Part shown: piece by piece, positions 8,672 to 17,390 of the stretch | Layout: each line of letters begins with the position of its first letter | How positions within the stretch are numbered: position 1 is the first letter of the stretch | NCBI GenBank assembly: GCA_003427395.1 | Contig: BFEA01000262.1 | Location: 620,325-644,213 of the forward strand | Reading direction: 5' to 3' | Length of the DNA: 23,889 nt | From: Chara braunii | Taxonomy: Eukaryota > Streptophyta > Charophyceae > Charales > Characeae | Notes under the pieces: generated by a model | Seen by the model: the letters and a program-made list of their open reading frames with translations, nothing else | Told to the model about the DNA's origin: nothing | Databases searched by the model: none | Translations under genes and position numbers: made by a program

Positions 8672-8683
8672 TGGCATCAGAGC
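8672..8683 (+). other. Primer-binding-site-like match to initiator Met tRNA
   Basis: TGGCATCAGAGC differs at one base from TGGTATCAGAGC, the usual plant retrotransposon primer site complementary to the 3' end of initiator Met tRNA. It lies 149 bases before the gag ATG, as expected. A terminal CA of the LTR is not evident immediately upstream. Confidence 0.55.
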
Positions 8684-8820
8684 TGATTTGTTTCAACTCT
8701 AAGGTTTCCTTGATAAGGCTGGGTTTTCGAAAGACCGTCACCTAGGGGTCGTCGATCCGCTAACAGCCTAACGCTAATCAAAACTTAGCGAGGGGCCGAC
8801 CTCGAGGTCAACCCCAAGCT

Positions 8821-9474
8821 ATGGCGGAACAAAAGTAGGGGGTGAGCAATCATGCTGGCCTAGCTAACACTCCCCTGCACCTTGTCCCGCCTCCTTTAGA
8901 AGTCCCCATCCTCGCTGAAGATGAAACTGATCCACGCACTTGCCTGGCCGCCTTAAAGGCTTAGGGATGGTCTGACCAGTTGCTCAAAAAGCACATTCCT
9001 GGACGATTGGCAGGTACCGCATTTGAGCGGTACCATCATAATCTCTATACCAACTGGCGGAGCTTCAAAAAGAATTTTCTTGAACACTTTGATCACATAG
9101 TGTCCGGGCAATGTATGCACTTGATCAAAGAACGAGCAGCCCCGCGAGACCCTTGTCCGGTACGCGGAAAGGTTTACTTACTTGGCCGAATGCTATGGGG
9201 TTTACAAAAAGATGGTGCGAATGGACTTCGTCAGAGGTCTGGTTGACTCTCGGTTACGAAAGAAAATCCATAAGAAGTGTAACCCGATTGAGCATACACT
9301 GCATGAATGAATTCAATACGCCATCAAATACGAAAAGGAGAATGATGAGGTGGGTTTAAATTCCGAGTCCGATGACTATGACCCTTCAGATGTTCGTCGC
9401 CATAGTTACGAGGCCACGAGCAAAATGTTTGAAGACCGTTTCGGACTAGGACCGACAAGATAGGTCGCGGACCA
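8821..9474 (+). pseudogene. gag: Ty3/gypsy gag (capsid) pseudogene
   Basis: The frame starts with ATGGCGGAACAA at 8821. It has in-frame TAG at 8836-8838 and 8962-8964, a frameshift near 9115-9128, and an in-frame TGA near 9308. The retrotransposon-gag (capsid) pattern is clear: GRLAGTAFERY, then NWRSFKKNFLEHF, then after the frameshift RYAERFTYLAECYG and FVRGLVDSRLRKKI. The frame closes at a TAG near 9462. No CCHC knuckle is visible in the C-terminal part, so the nucleocapsid motif is lost or was absent. The capsid would have packaged element RNA in virus-like particles. Pol-like sequence begins about 120 bp downstream. Confidence 0.75.
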
Positions 9475-9596
9475 TAAGGCACCTTCTTCTTCCTCGACCT
9501 CTAAACGCCATAATCTGGGGAATGGAAACTCGGAAGTGGAAGAAATCACAATGAAGGAAGTTGTCGACGATTTCCCTCCCGGTAGGAACCATTGAC

Positions 9597-11020
9597 GTCC
9601 AATTGTCAGCTCACGTACCCCACGAGTACCGTCACCTTCTTGTTGTCGTGCTACGGGCATACCCCGAGGCGATTAGCATCCATGACCATAACTTAGCTTG
9701 ACACACCTGATAGAGCATGTCATCGATACCGGGGACTATGCCAATCCATTGTTAGTCGTTCTGCTACTCATTGAAAGAACGATGGTTGGCGCTAAACTGA
9801 GTACAGGAGTTTGAGCGCCTTGGGTGGGTGGAGCCGTCCCTGGGGCCCTGGTCGTTCCCTATTGTCCACGTTCCATAATGAAACGGGGCCGTTCACATTT
9901 GCATCGATGACCGAAAGCTAAATGCTATAACAACAAAAGATGTTTATCCATTGCCGCGTATCGACAATCTCTTGGGCACTATCGGATGTACCCGAGTCTT
10001 CTCGAAGTTCGATATCCGACATGGTCGCTGTCAGACGAGAGGACAAGCCCAATTTGAAGGCACGCGGCAGTGGATCCGGTGCCCCATAAGAATATGTAAT
10101 GCGCCCGACACCTTTCAACGGGCCATGAATATGGCCTTCAACGAATTTGTGAACAAAACCTGACTAACTCAATCCCTGATTAATTTTTATGTGATTGTGT
10201 ATATACATTCTGGTCTTTTTCAAAACACACGAATACCATGTGGAAGATGTTGAGTGGATCTTGCATGCGCTGAAAGACACAGGGTTCATGGTGGCATTCA
10301 AGGAAAGTCAGTTTTTTTTATCTGGAATATCCTTTTTGGGGTACATTGTGATTGTCAAGGGTCTAGCCAGACCCACAGTAGGTGGCAGCAGTGCGAGAGG
10401 CCCCGGTTCCATCAACATTGACTCAAGTTCGAGCCTTCCTCGGGTTCGCCTCCTATTACCGACGGTTCATTCAGGGCTTTGCACGTGTGGCCAAGCCTCT
10501 GACAAACCTTTTGAAAACAGACGAGGAATTGATCTGAACGCTAGAATGTGAGGCGACTTTCCAAGCACTTAAGAAGTCTCCGACGACTGCGCAAATCCTG
10601 GCGCCCCCAGATTCGACGAAGCCATTCTCTCTGCACAATGATTGGCAACCACATGCGATATCGGTGATGCTGACTCGACAAGGAACGGATGGAAGAGAAC
10701 ACGCCATCGAGTACGCCTCGAAGACGCTTAACGAGGTATAAGCGCACTATAAGGCGTGCAAGGGAGAGTGTTTGGCAGTGGTGTGGGGAATTCAACACTT
10801 CCGACTGTATTTCCATGGCCCGATGTTTGTGCTTGTAACGGATTACCAGTCGTTGTTATCACTACGGAATAACACCGATTACACAGGAACGCTGGGGCGG
10901 TGGGCCGTAAGGACTAGGATTTCGACATCCGTCATCGCACCACCAAGCAGCACGAAGACACGGATGGATTGACCCGGCTGCATCGGCCGAAGAAAAGCTC
11001 GAAAAACAAGCAACTGATTC
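9597..11020 (+). pseudogene. pol: Ty3/gypsy pol pseudogene: RT and RNase H, catalytic motif deleted
   Basis: A linker with an IEHVIDTGD motif (about 9695-9735) leads into RT. DDRKLNAITTKDVYPLPRID and VFSKFDIRHG give the finger and motif A region near 9905-10025, followed by NAPDTFQRAMNMAFNEF. The YxDD box is destroyed: at 10200-10214 the Tyr and next codon survive, but a five-base deletion removes both Asp codons and shifts frame. Sequence then continues with FFLSGISFLGYIV. The connection and RNase H follow: [44 protein letters not shown] and LVTDYQSL. The end motif DIRHRTTKQHEDTDGLTRL is at about 10919-10977. Several stops and frame changes occur. Neither protease nor integrase is visible. 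Confidence 0.85.
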
Positions 11021-11770
11021 CGTGGAAGTCGACTCCACCATTGAGAGAACCCCAGTACAAGGAGGTGCACGTTCTCCACTTGGACACCACAGAGTTCGGT
11101 GACAGTGACACTCTTAGAAATGGCAGCCACCCGTTCCCCTCCTCCCTCCCCTTGTTCTTCTTTGAAACTCTTCTCGTTCGCCCAACCCTGGTTCTTCCTC
11201 GAACCCTTCTGAAAATACATATTTCTTTCGCACATTACCTATGATGCACGATAAGGGTGATTTACACCAGATGCCGCCTAGCTTTGTTCCATGGATACAA
11301 TATAGCAAGTGTCGCATCACTCCGGCCTATGGACTTTGCGTTAGCGCCATCAGCGGCGTCAGCTACCAGAGCGAAAATGACAGGGCCTGTTCCGACTACC
11401 GATCAAACAAAGTACCCACGAAGAAACGATACCTAGAGGCTAGGACGGACGACGGATTTCTGCCAAGTGTTCCCCAATCAGAGGTCTGGACAGATCTCCT
11501 ATTGCTACGGTGATTGGGAGGTGATTCGTTGGCGAAAATCGCCAAGGCTAAACGACGGAGAGTAATGGAGCGGGATTATGACTATCGCCGACGTAGCTCA
11601 TCATTACAAAAGGACAGCGATGATTTGGGTTTTAGCTGGTTGGCGGCTATGTATCCCCCACAGAGGCGGTCATTCACGACCGGGGTGGCGTCCCCACGGT
11701 CATGGCCGCTCGACCAAGGATTTTCAAGGCCGTGTGGCGGCAAATGGGTGGGGTGGCGGGGTTAGGGGTG
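11021..11770. other. Unassigned stretch after RNase H
   Basis: The coding signal fades within about 100 bases of the RNase H end. Open frames of 65-118 codons exist on both strands, but none shows integrase zinc-finger or D,D,E catalytic motifs. A pyrimidine-rich piece lies at 11131-11175. The 3' LTR expected for the Ty3/gypsy element was not found here. Confidence 0.5.
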
Positions 11771-11775
11771 ACTAA

Positions 11776-11811
11776 TTGGGGTTGTGCAACCCCAACCCCA
11801 ACCCCAACCCC
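11776..11811. repeat. Palindrome plus four AACCCC units
   Basis: TTGGGGTTG at 11776-11784 and CAACCCCAA at 11787-11795 form a perfect 9-bp hairpin with a 2-base loop. The right arm runs on into four exact AACCCC units ending at 11811. The motif equals the ciliate-type telomere repeat, but four units are too few to mean a telomere. Confidence 0.8.
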
Positions 11812-11816
11812 TTGCA

Positions 11817-11837
11817 GAAAATAAAATAAAATAAAAT
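11817..11837. repeat. (AAAAT)n short repeat
   Basis: Four AAAAT units contain overlapping AATAAA hexamers, the polyadenylation-signal motif. They lie about 40 bases before the A tract at 11878, so they could belong to the 3' end of a retroposon. Confidence 0.7.
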
Positions 11838-11877
11838 GAATTTCGGGAATGGGGTGGGTTGGACGTGAAAAGGAATT

Positions 11878-11902
11878 AAAAAAAAAAAAAAAAAAAAAAA
11901 AA
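11878..11902. repeat. Poly(A) tract, 25 bases
   Basis: Twenty-five consecutive A lie directly against the TTGA array. With AATAAA-containing sequence upstream, this is consistent with a plus-strand retroposon tail, but no element body was recognised before it. Confidence 0.85.
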
Positions 11903-12115
11903 CTTGATTGATTGATTGGGATTTGGTTGATTGATTGATTGATCGATTGGTTGATTGATTGATTGGAATTGGTTGATTGATTGATTGGAATTGGTTGATT
12001 AATTGGAATTGGTTGATTGATTGATTGATTGATTAATTGATTGATTGATTGATTGGTTGATTGACTGATTGGTTGATTGATTTATTGATTGACTTATGAT
12101 TAATTGATTGGTGGG
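11903..12115. repeat. Long TTGA/GATT microsatellite (~210 bp)
   Basis: Tandem TTGA units are interspersed with GGAATTGG and GGTTGA variants, so the array has a higher-order pattern (GATTGGAATTGGTTGATT recurs at about 11962-12020). It ends in GATTGGTGGGGAAGGGG, matching the flank of the first array at 46-63. Confidence 0.95.
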
Positions 12116-12280
12116 GAAGGGGCCGCCCCCCCTTGTTGAGCGCATCAGTCCCGGAGAGAGGACCCTCCCGGCCGTGTCACGCATGATTTAACAGGACTTG
12201 TTGCGTAGAGCCTTTGCTACTTTTGGAGAGCGTCAGCCATACCTCTCGTGAACCCCTACGATAGGATAGGGTCACATGAG

Positions 12281-12383
12281 GTACAACTTACCTCCACCTG
12301 TGGGAGTTGTCACCATCCCTTCGGTACAACTTACCTCCACCTGTGGGAGTTGTCACCATCCCTTCGGTACAACTTACCTCCAC
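12281..12383. repeat. 43-bp tandem repeat, 2.4 copies, first two identical
   Basis: The unit beginning GTACAACTTACCTCCACCTG is at 12281-12323 and is repeated without change at 12324-12366. A partial third copy diverges after 12383. Identity between copies points to a recent slippage or unequal exchange event. No gene is seen across it. Confidence 0.95.
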
Positions 12384-12940
12384 ATGCGAAGGTTTTTTAT
12401 ATGCTATCGCAGAGGTGGCCCGGTCGAGGACGTTTCTTGTTCGCTGTAGCCTAGGAGGTATGTGCAATTGACTCCTGAATCGGACCCGTTGTCGGAGGGC
12501 ACGGTGTCCCAGCCCTCCGCTGTGTACCAAGCACACTTTACCTGCGACTCTTAGCACTGTGTGAAACACGTCCTATGCGTGACCTGTTCCTGGGCTAATC
12601 CAGTTGACGCTTCCACGACAAAAAGAGGGGGTGTGCGACAGGACTTTCATTGGTCCACGCAAGGTCAGCGCTCTGTTGTACAGCAAAGCACAATCGGCCT
12701 GTGTTCGTGGTAGCCATTAGGCTTGTCCAGGGACGCGAAGGTGAAAGGTGTAGCGCAGGCCTTTGTGTCGTCCGCCAAATCTCTTCTGACTTAGTTATGG
12801 GATAGATACAGGGTAGCAGTCACAATCAAAAATAAAAAAAATAGAAGAAAAAAAAAAAGGAGAAGAAAATTTAAAAAAGAAGATGTTTCAGATTGCGGTT
12901 TCTGCTTAATTGAAAAGGTCTGAAATGATTGCGGCGCTAC

Positions 12941-12941
<1 letters not shown>
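12384..12941. other. Gene-free stretch with an A-rich end
   Basis: No coding signal was recognised. The last part (12830-12880) is A-rich with AAAAAA and AGAAGAAAA blocks. It directly precedes the long T tract. Confidence 0.5.

Positions 12942-12996
<55 letters not shown>
12942..12996. repeat. Poly(T) tract, 55 bases
   Basis: Fifty-five uninterrupted T follow GCGGCGCTACG. This would be the poly(A) tail of a minus-strand retroposon whose body lies to the right (12997 onwards), or a free homopolymer. The length must be treated cautiously because homopolymers are error-prone in sequencing. Confidence 0.9.
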
Positions 12997-13699
12997 CATA
13001 CTTAATTCTCCCTCTGTCTCTTTGCGGGGGAACGAACGGTTCGTTTTTTTAACTGTAATTTCAAGTAAGCGGCTTAGGCTGGCTCGGTCTTCCACGCTTC
13101 GCTTACCGCAAGCATGACCTGCTAAATACCGCGTTGTAGGTCCCCAAAATGGGAGCACCCGAGGTCGTGTTGGTAAGAAGCTCGTCACCCCCGCGAAAGG
13201 TCATGAACCCCCTCCTTGCCATCAGACACGGGTACCCGTTCGTAGTAATTCGATGACTCCTTTGAAAAGAGGAGGAAATCGGTCGGTATCCCGTTATGGG
13301 ACCACAACGTGCCGATCCCGCAGTCACTTCACGCCGAGTTGAAAAGGCTGGGGATCGATTTCAGAGAGTCTCACTCATGTCATGACCGTTGAGATGAGTT
13401 CCCGTTTTAGCAACTCCTCTACATAAATATTTTTAAATTTTTAAATACTGATTTACTTGCTCCTCATTTAGAACACAGGGATCGCGGTGCATACTGATCT
13501 TATAAAAAGAGTTGGCATGATGTTTGTTATTAGCCAATCAGTGTGTGGTCGGGGATGCTCTCGCTATCTGTAAGTTGAGATAGCCATGTTAAGAGGAGAA
13601 GCCACAAAAGACTCGAGCTGTACCAAGTGTTTGGAGCATACTGTGTGAGTACGTAGGCTACTGCCATATTGAGGTTACACCAAGGGGTGTGATAATTGT
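12997..13699. other. Unassigned stretch after the T tract
   Basis: No gene is supported. A plus-strand piece near 13295-13380 reads LHAELKRLGIDFRESHSC, which faintly recalls the end of an integrase core, but the D,D,E residues and the following conserved stretch are not there. An A/T-rich piece is at 13421-13450. Confidence 0.45.
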
Positions 13700-14164
13700 G
13701 TGCCAAAGGGAGTTAGAGGCCTACAAGCCCGACGGCTGGAGGCTCCTGGCCCACTGGCATTAGTATCTGGGGAAGGCCCCTGGATCACAACTATCTTGAA
13801 TTTTGACGGCAATAAGGCGAAGTTGAAAATAAATATAGAAGGGGTAAGAGAGGAGGAGATGAGGAGGGATCCAAAATTGGAGGCGGCCGTCACGGAGGCA
13901 AAGAACGGGACCAAGAGGAGGTGCAGACGGGACAAAGTGACTGCGGAAGTCCAGGTGACCATTTCATACCACGAGATAGAAATGTCCACTTGTAGCATAG
14001 AACAGGAACAAAAGGACCTGCACCGGGACTCAGAGGCTGAGTCAAAATCCAAGGATTTAGAGACCCAGTCCTGGCACGGACTGGATCAGTGGAGGCGGGA
14101 TCACACGCCGCTGGCACCGGTAGAGGAGGGCCCGAAGATCAACTCACGTCGGCGAAGGCACTGA
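13700..14164 (+). CDS. Unrecognised ORF, 154 codons, charged
   Basis: This open frame runs from ATG at 13700 to TGA at 14162-14164. The product is hydrophilic and rich in Glu, Lys and Arg, with an ILNFDGNKAKLKINIEGV segment that could form strands and a highly basic end (RRRRH). I do not recognise a family. There is no membrane segment or signal peptide. No intron signals were identified. A minus-strand frame of 125 codons covers the same bases, so chance is a real possibility. It could be an exon or a fragment of an ORF1-like gene. Confidence 0.25.
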   Translation: MPKGVRGLQARRLEAPGPLALVSGEGPWITTILNFDGNKAKLKINIEGVREEEMRRDPKLEAAVTEAKNGTKRRCRRDKVTAEVQVTISYHEIEMSTCSIEQEQKDLHRDSEAESKSKDLETQSWHGLDQWRRDHTPLAPVEEGPKINSRRRRH

Positions 14165-14310
14165 GCAAAAAGCGAGCAGCTACGAGACCTTTGAAGAAGA
14201 GGGCATTCAAAGAGAGAAAGAGAGGAGAGAAAAAAAAAGACAAGCGTGCGGTGAGAGAGAGGAATGAAACGAGTACGAATTGAAGTCAGACATGCACGGG
14301 AGAACATAGA

Positions 14311-14362
14311 TTTTCCTCACTGTTGACGTAATGATAGCTTTTCCTCACTATTGACGTAACGA
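14311..14362. repeat. 28-bp-period duplication carrying TTGACGTAA twice
   Basis: TTTTCCTCACTGTTGACGTA at 14311 recurs with one change at 14339. Each copy contains TTGACGTAA, which includes the TGACGT core bound by bZIP factors. Paired copies could be regulatory or a neutral duplication. Confidence 0.8.
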
Positions 14363-15245
14363 ACACTCGTGCGCAGTCATGTGTCTCTCTGTCTCTGGGA
14401 TAATGAAGTCGAGAGCGAAAGTACTATGCTAAGTACTAGCGACGACACAAAAAAGGGAGAAGACAGACTACTGCGAACTAATAATTCATTTTCAATACTA
14501 ATAATTAACATCATTAATTGACTGGGCAAAAGGCCGATCGGCTAGCGTGACATAGTAGCCAGTTTTTATTTATTTATTTGATCACTGCTGGTCACGACGC
14601 CGAGAATAGTTCACCGTCAGCGTAGTCACAAGATGGTCGATTTAACGTTAATGCTTAGAGGGGCGATGCGTCACATTGTTTCACCCAGCTTCATACCCCT
14701 GTGAAAACGGTGCTAGTGGCTCGTCAAAAACAGGAAAAATGTCACAACAAAGCAATGGAGAACTCGTCTTCGATGGAGGGCGAAGTCTTTACCTCAGAGG
14801 AATGAAGGGAATGGAAGGAAAGTCTGGATTCGTAGTGTGACTCAACCCCCCCTTCTTCGAAGGAGAAGGCAACTAAGGAAAGGGGGAACTTAGGACACAC
14901 AGCACCCAGTCCTTCCACTATGGGGACATCAATCTTTCTTCCCCCAACCAGTAACACGTCTCCCCCTCACAATCTCAACAAATCACAACGGGGAGTAATG
15001 GTGCTCAATCCCTTATTTTGCCAAAATAATTAGGGGAAATTGAGATTGGGGGAAGGGAATTCGATGGGACAGGGGATAGACTCCGAATATCAGCGATCGT
15101 CACTATTAACTTGGACACTCTGATGATGGGGCACCAGCGTGCATTCACGTCAGGAGGTCAGGGCCAGTTACCGTTACAGAGTCCTATGGGAGGCAAAGGA
15201 GCTATGGTTACTCATGGGTCCATTACAGAGGATATCACAGGGGTT
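14363..15245. other. Gene-free stretch
   Basis: No convincing coding sequence was found. Short frames on both strands (for example minus 14742-14957) have no motif. It contains a short TTTATTTATTTATTT run near 14565-14580. It leads into the purine-rich tract. Confidence 0.5.
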
Positions 15246-15440
15246 GAGGGGAAGAAGGGAGGAGGAAGTAAGAAGGGGAACAGAGGTGAGGAAGGAAGTT
15301 GGTAGGGGCGATGAGAAGGGAGGGAGGAAGGAAAGAGGGGAGGAAAGAGGGCAAGAAGGTGGAGGAGAGGGAAGGGAGGAAGGAGGTACGGAAGGGGGAA
15401 GTGGTAGTATGGGAGGAAGGGAAGTCAGGCAGGAGGGGAC
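15246..15440 (+). repeat. ~195-bp purine-rich G/A tract
   Basis: The plus strand is almost entirely G and A (GGGAGGAAGG-like units) with rare T and C. Multiple GGG runs give G-quadruplex potential, and the strand asymmetry gives triplex potential. The Gly/Glu/Arg ORF through it is a translation of low-complexity DNA. It lies about 320 bp before the ORF1 frame of the LINE, so it could be in that element's 5' leader. Confidence 0.85.
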
Positions 15441-15763
15441 AACGTCCGGATCTCTAACACATCTGTCTGTTCAGTGGGAGGAGTGACCTCCTCTACAGGG
15501 AATGAAGCTGACCAATGAGGGTCAGTCGTCACATCCAATAACAACTCCTTCGTTGTGGTTACAATGCGTCAAAGGGCCTTTTTAATCTAAAGAATTGGAA
15601 ATCCCACGGCAGGGCGCTCAGTCCCAATCGTTGAAAATACCTATGAGAAATCTGGCCACGGCCAAGACTTTTTTTTAATTTAAATTTATTATCCCTTCAG
15701 AGAGCCGGGTGATTGAATTAGCGAAAAAAAACAACAACGATAAAAACTTACCCGTCTCATAAA
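15441..15763. other. Unassigned leader upstream of LINE ORF1
   Basis: No gene is seen. It may be 5' UTR of the LINE. The 5' end of the element could not be fixed because no target-site duplication could be matched to the sequence after the 3' poly(A). Confidence 0.4.
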
Positions 15764-16255
15764 TTGGCAGAATGTGACACAATTTATTCAACACATGCAA
15801 ATAGTTGGGTCTCCCACGATGATGATGCTTACAAATCCACTAATGATAAAATTATGTGGATATGCAAAAGGTTATCATCGTTCAAGGGCAGCTACGAAAC
15901 AGTGTGTGAAGACTTTCTTATTTTGCGAGTTTTAGCAACCATGTTTACAATTGTATGTTTACACACGACTGATAAAAAGACGATTGAATCCTGGAAAAAA
16001 TTAAGGTGTGATTGATTAACGGTCCGGATCTATCCCTAGACGCCGCCTAAACAGGGACCAGATGAAAAGAGAAGCCAAATGACGGAAAAATTCTATTGGG
16101 TGGAATTCAGGCACATCCCAATAGAAATCCAAGCGGCATTCATTGATGACATTGGGGTAAATCACGATATAGTTGACTTTATAGACCCCCTCCCTGCATA
16201 TGTGGCCAGAAGGGATGACCATCTGATGTGGGCTCTCAACCACCCAACCACAGTG

Positions 16256-16291
16256 CCCTTCAATTTGGATGACCCCTTCAATTTGGATGAC
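16256..16291 (+). repeat. Exact 18-bp tandem duplication inside ORF1
   Basis: CCCTTCAATTTGGATGAC occurs twice in a row, adding six codons (FNLDDP) in frame just before the zinc knuckle. Exact identity indicates a recent slippage event. It keeps the frame, so it could have arisen before or after the element died. Confidence 0.95.
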
Positions 16292-16357
16292 GTCATCCCA
16301 TACAGTGTGGGGGGTAGACAATACCGCATTCACACGACTCATAAACTGAGGCCGTGG

Positions 16358-16405
16358 TGTTTTAGATGCAAAGCTTATAGACACTTGAGTACAAATCCTA
16401 ACTGC
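16358..16405 (+). other. Atypical zinc knuckle, CX2CX4HX6C
   Basis: CFRCKAYRHLSTNPNC places the last Cys two residues further than in the canonical CX2CX4HX4C knuckle. The preceding LRPW matches the usual entry to this motif in plant LINE ORF1. The extra residues may be a small insertion in a decaying copy or a family trait. Confidence 0.65.
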
Positions 16406-16993
16406 ACACAAAATCCGGGAAGGAGGAATCGAGCAACACGAAGGTTCATTCGGGATCCCTTCAGAGTTAATCTATGGAGGACGATTGATGTTGGGCATGG
16501 GGGATGGGTCTACGTGGAGAGTGCCAAGAAGGGGAAACGCCTAAAAGGTTGGACATCGGAGCGTGAGGGGGATCCTATTTGGAACACCAAACCCCCCGAC
16601 TCATGGGTACCCCCTGAAGTAACAGTAAAAATACCCACGATGGTTGCACAGTCAACTCACCCGACACAACCCGCACGCTACGATAGCACACAGGCCTCCT
16701 CGTTTGAGCGCAAGAGAACTTTATGGCAAAGGGGAAGGAACAGTCCTCTTCGTCTCCAGATAAGGAAGTTCTAGGACCCAGGGATAAAGGCAAGGGGTCA
16801 ATGAGTCATCAGCAGTGGAACTGGTTAACCATATGAAAGTGGGCACAATCCCGGGTCCACAACCAGCAGACTACCTGCAACTAGGAGAAAAGGGGGTAAA
16901 TGCAGTACAGTCCAAAGGGGAAGACTCTGACTCAAAGTCTGAGGAATGGGTTGGGACGGTAAAAAAGGGTTCAGTCGAGAGGCTGGTTCAATT

Positions 16994-17390
16994 TTAAAAA
17001 AAATAAAAATAAATAAAAATAAAACCGAGGTTACCTGATCGGATGCCCGGGACCCCCCTGACCGTTCGGGGTTGTCCGCTCGGACAACTGGTCGGACGTC
17101 CTCCCCGAGCAGTCTGTCCGAGTCCGAATGCCAAAAAAAAAAAAAGTCTTAAAAACTCTGAAAACAAACTATGTTATGCAGAAAACTAAACTAAACAACT
17201 TTTGCCTTGGGATGATATCGAAATTTGGTGTCAAATTTAAAATAAAAAATAAAAGTAAAAACACCCCTAATTTTTTTTAATTTGTTTTTGCGCTTTTATT
17301 TGTTAAAAATGGAGTTGTCCGGACCCGGGACCCCCCTGACTGTACGCGCAGGACGTCCTTCCATCGGACAACTGGTAACATAAAATAAAA
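16994..17390. repeat. Probable ~390-bp insertion in ORF1 with paired GC-rich motifs
   Basis: A/T-rich DNA encloses two GC-rich modules. Both contain an identical 17-base block CCCGGGACCCCCCTGAC (17046-17062 and 17324-17340), TCGGACAACTGGT (17080-17092 and 17364-17376) and GGACGTCCT (17094-17102 and 17351-17359), but the last two blocks are in swapped order. Module one also has a perfect hairpin, GTTGTCCG/CGGACAAC. Base composition differs sharply from ORF1 on either side. The exact edges are uncertain. Confidence 0.55.

Larger units (their letters stand above)
8672..11020 (+). mobile_element. Decayed Ty3/gypsy LTR retrotransposon, internal part
   Basis: The order is primer-binding-site match, gag, then RT and RNase H of the Ty3/gypsy type, with about 2.3 kb recognisable. 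Only about 120 bp separate the end of gag from the linker before RT, too little for a protease. No integrase was found after RNase H. Stops, frameshifts and a deletion of the catalytic RT motif make it inactive as read. The 5' LTR boundary is uncertain and no 3' LTR was found. The upstream 2.3 kb may hold the 5' LTR. Confidence 0.8.

Noticed and set aside
11787-11811. Telomere sequence from AACCCC units
   Set aside because: Only four units, internal, and part of a palindrome; far too short for a telomere.
13103-13400. Possible integrase-core fragment after the T tract
   Set aside because: LKRLGIDFRES is only vaguely similar and no D,D,E residues can be aligned in any frame.
15139-15486. 115-codon Gly/Glu/Arg ORF
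   Set aside because: It is a translation of the purine-rich tract.
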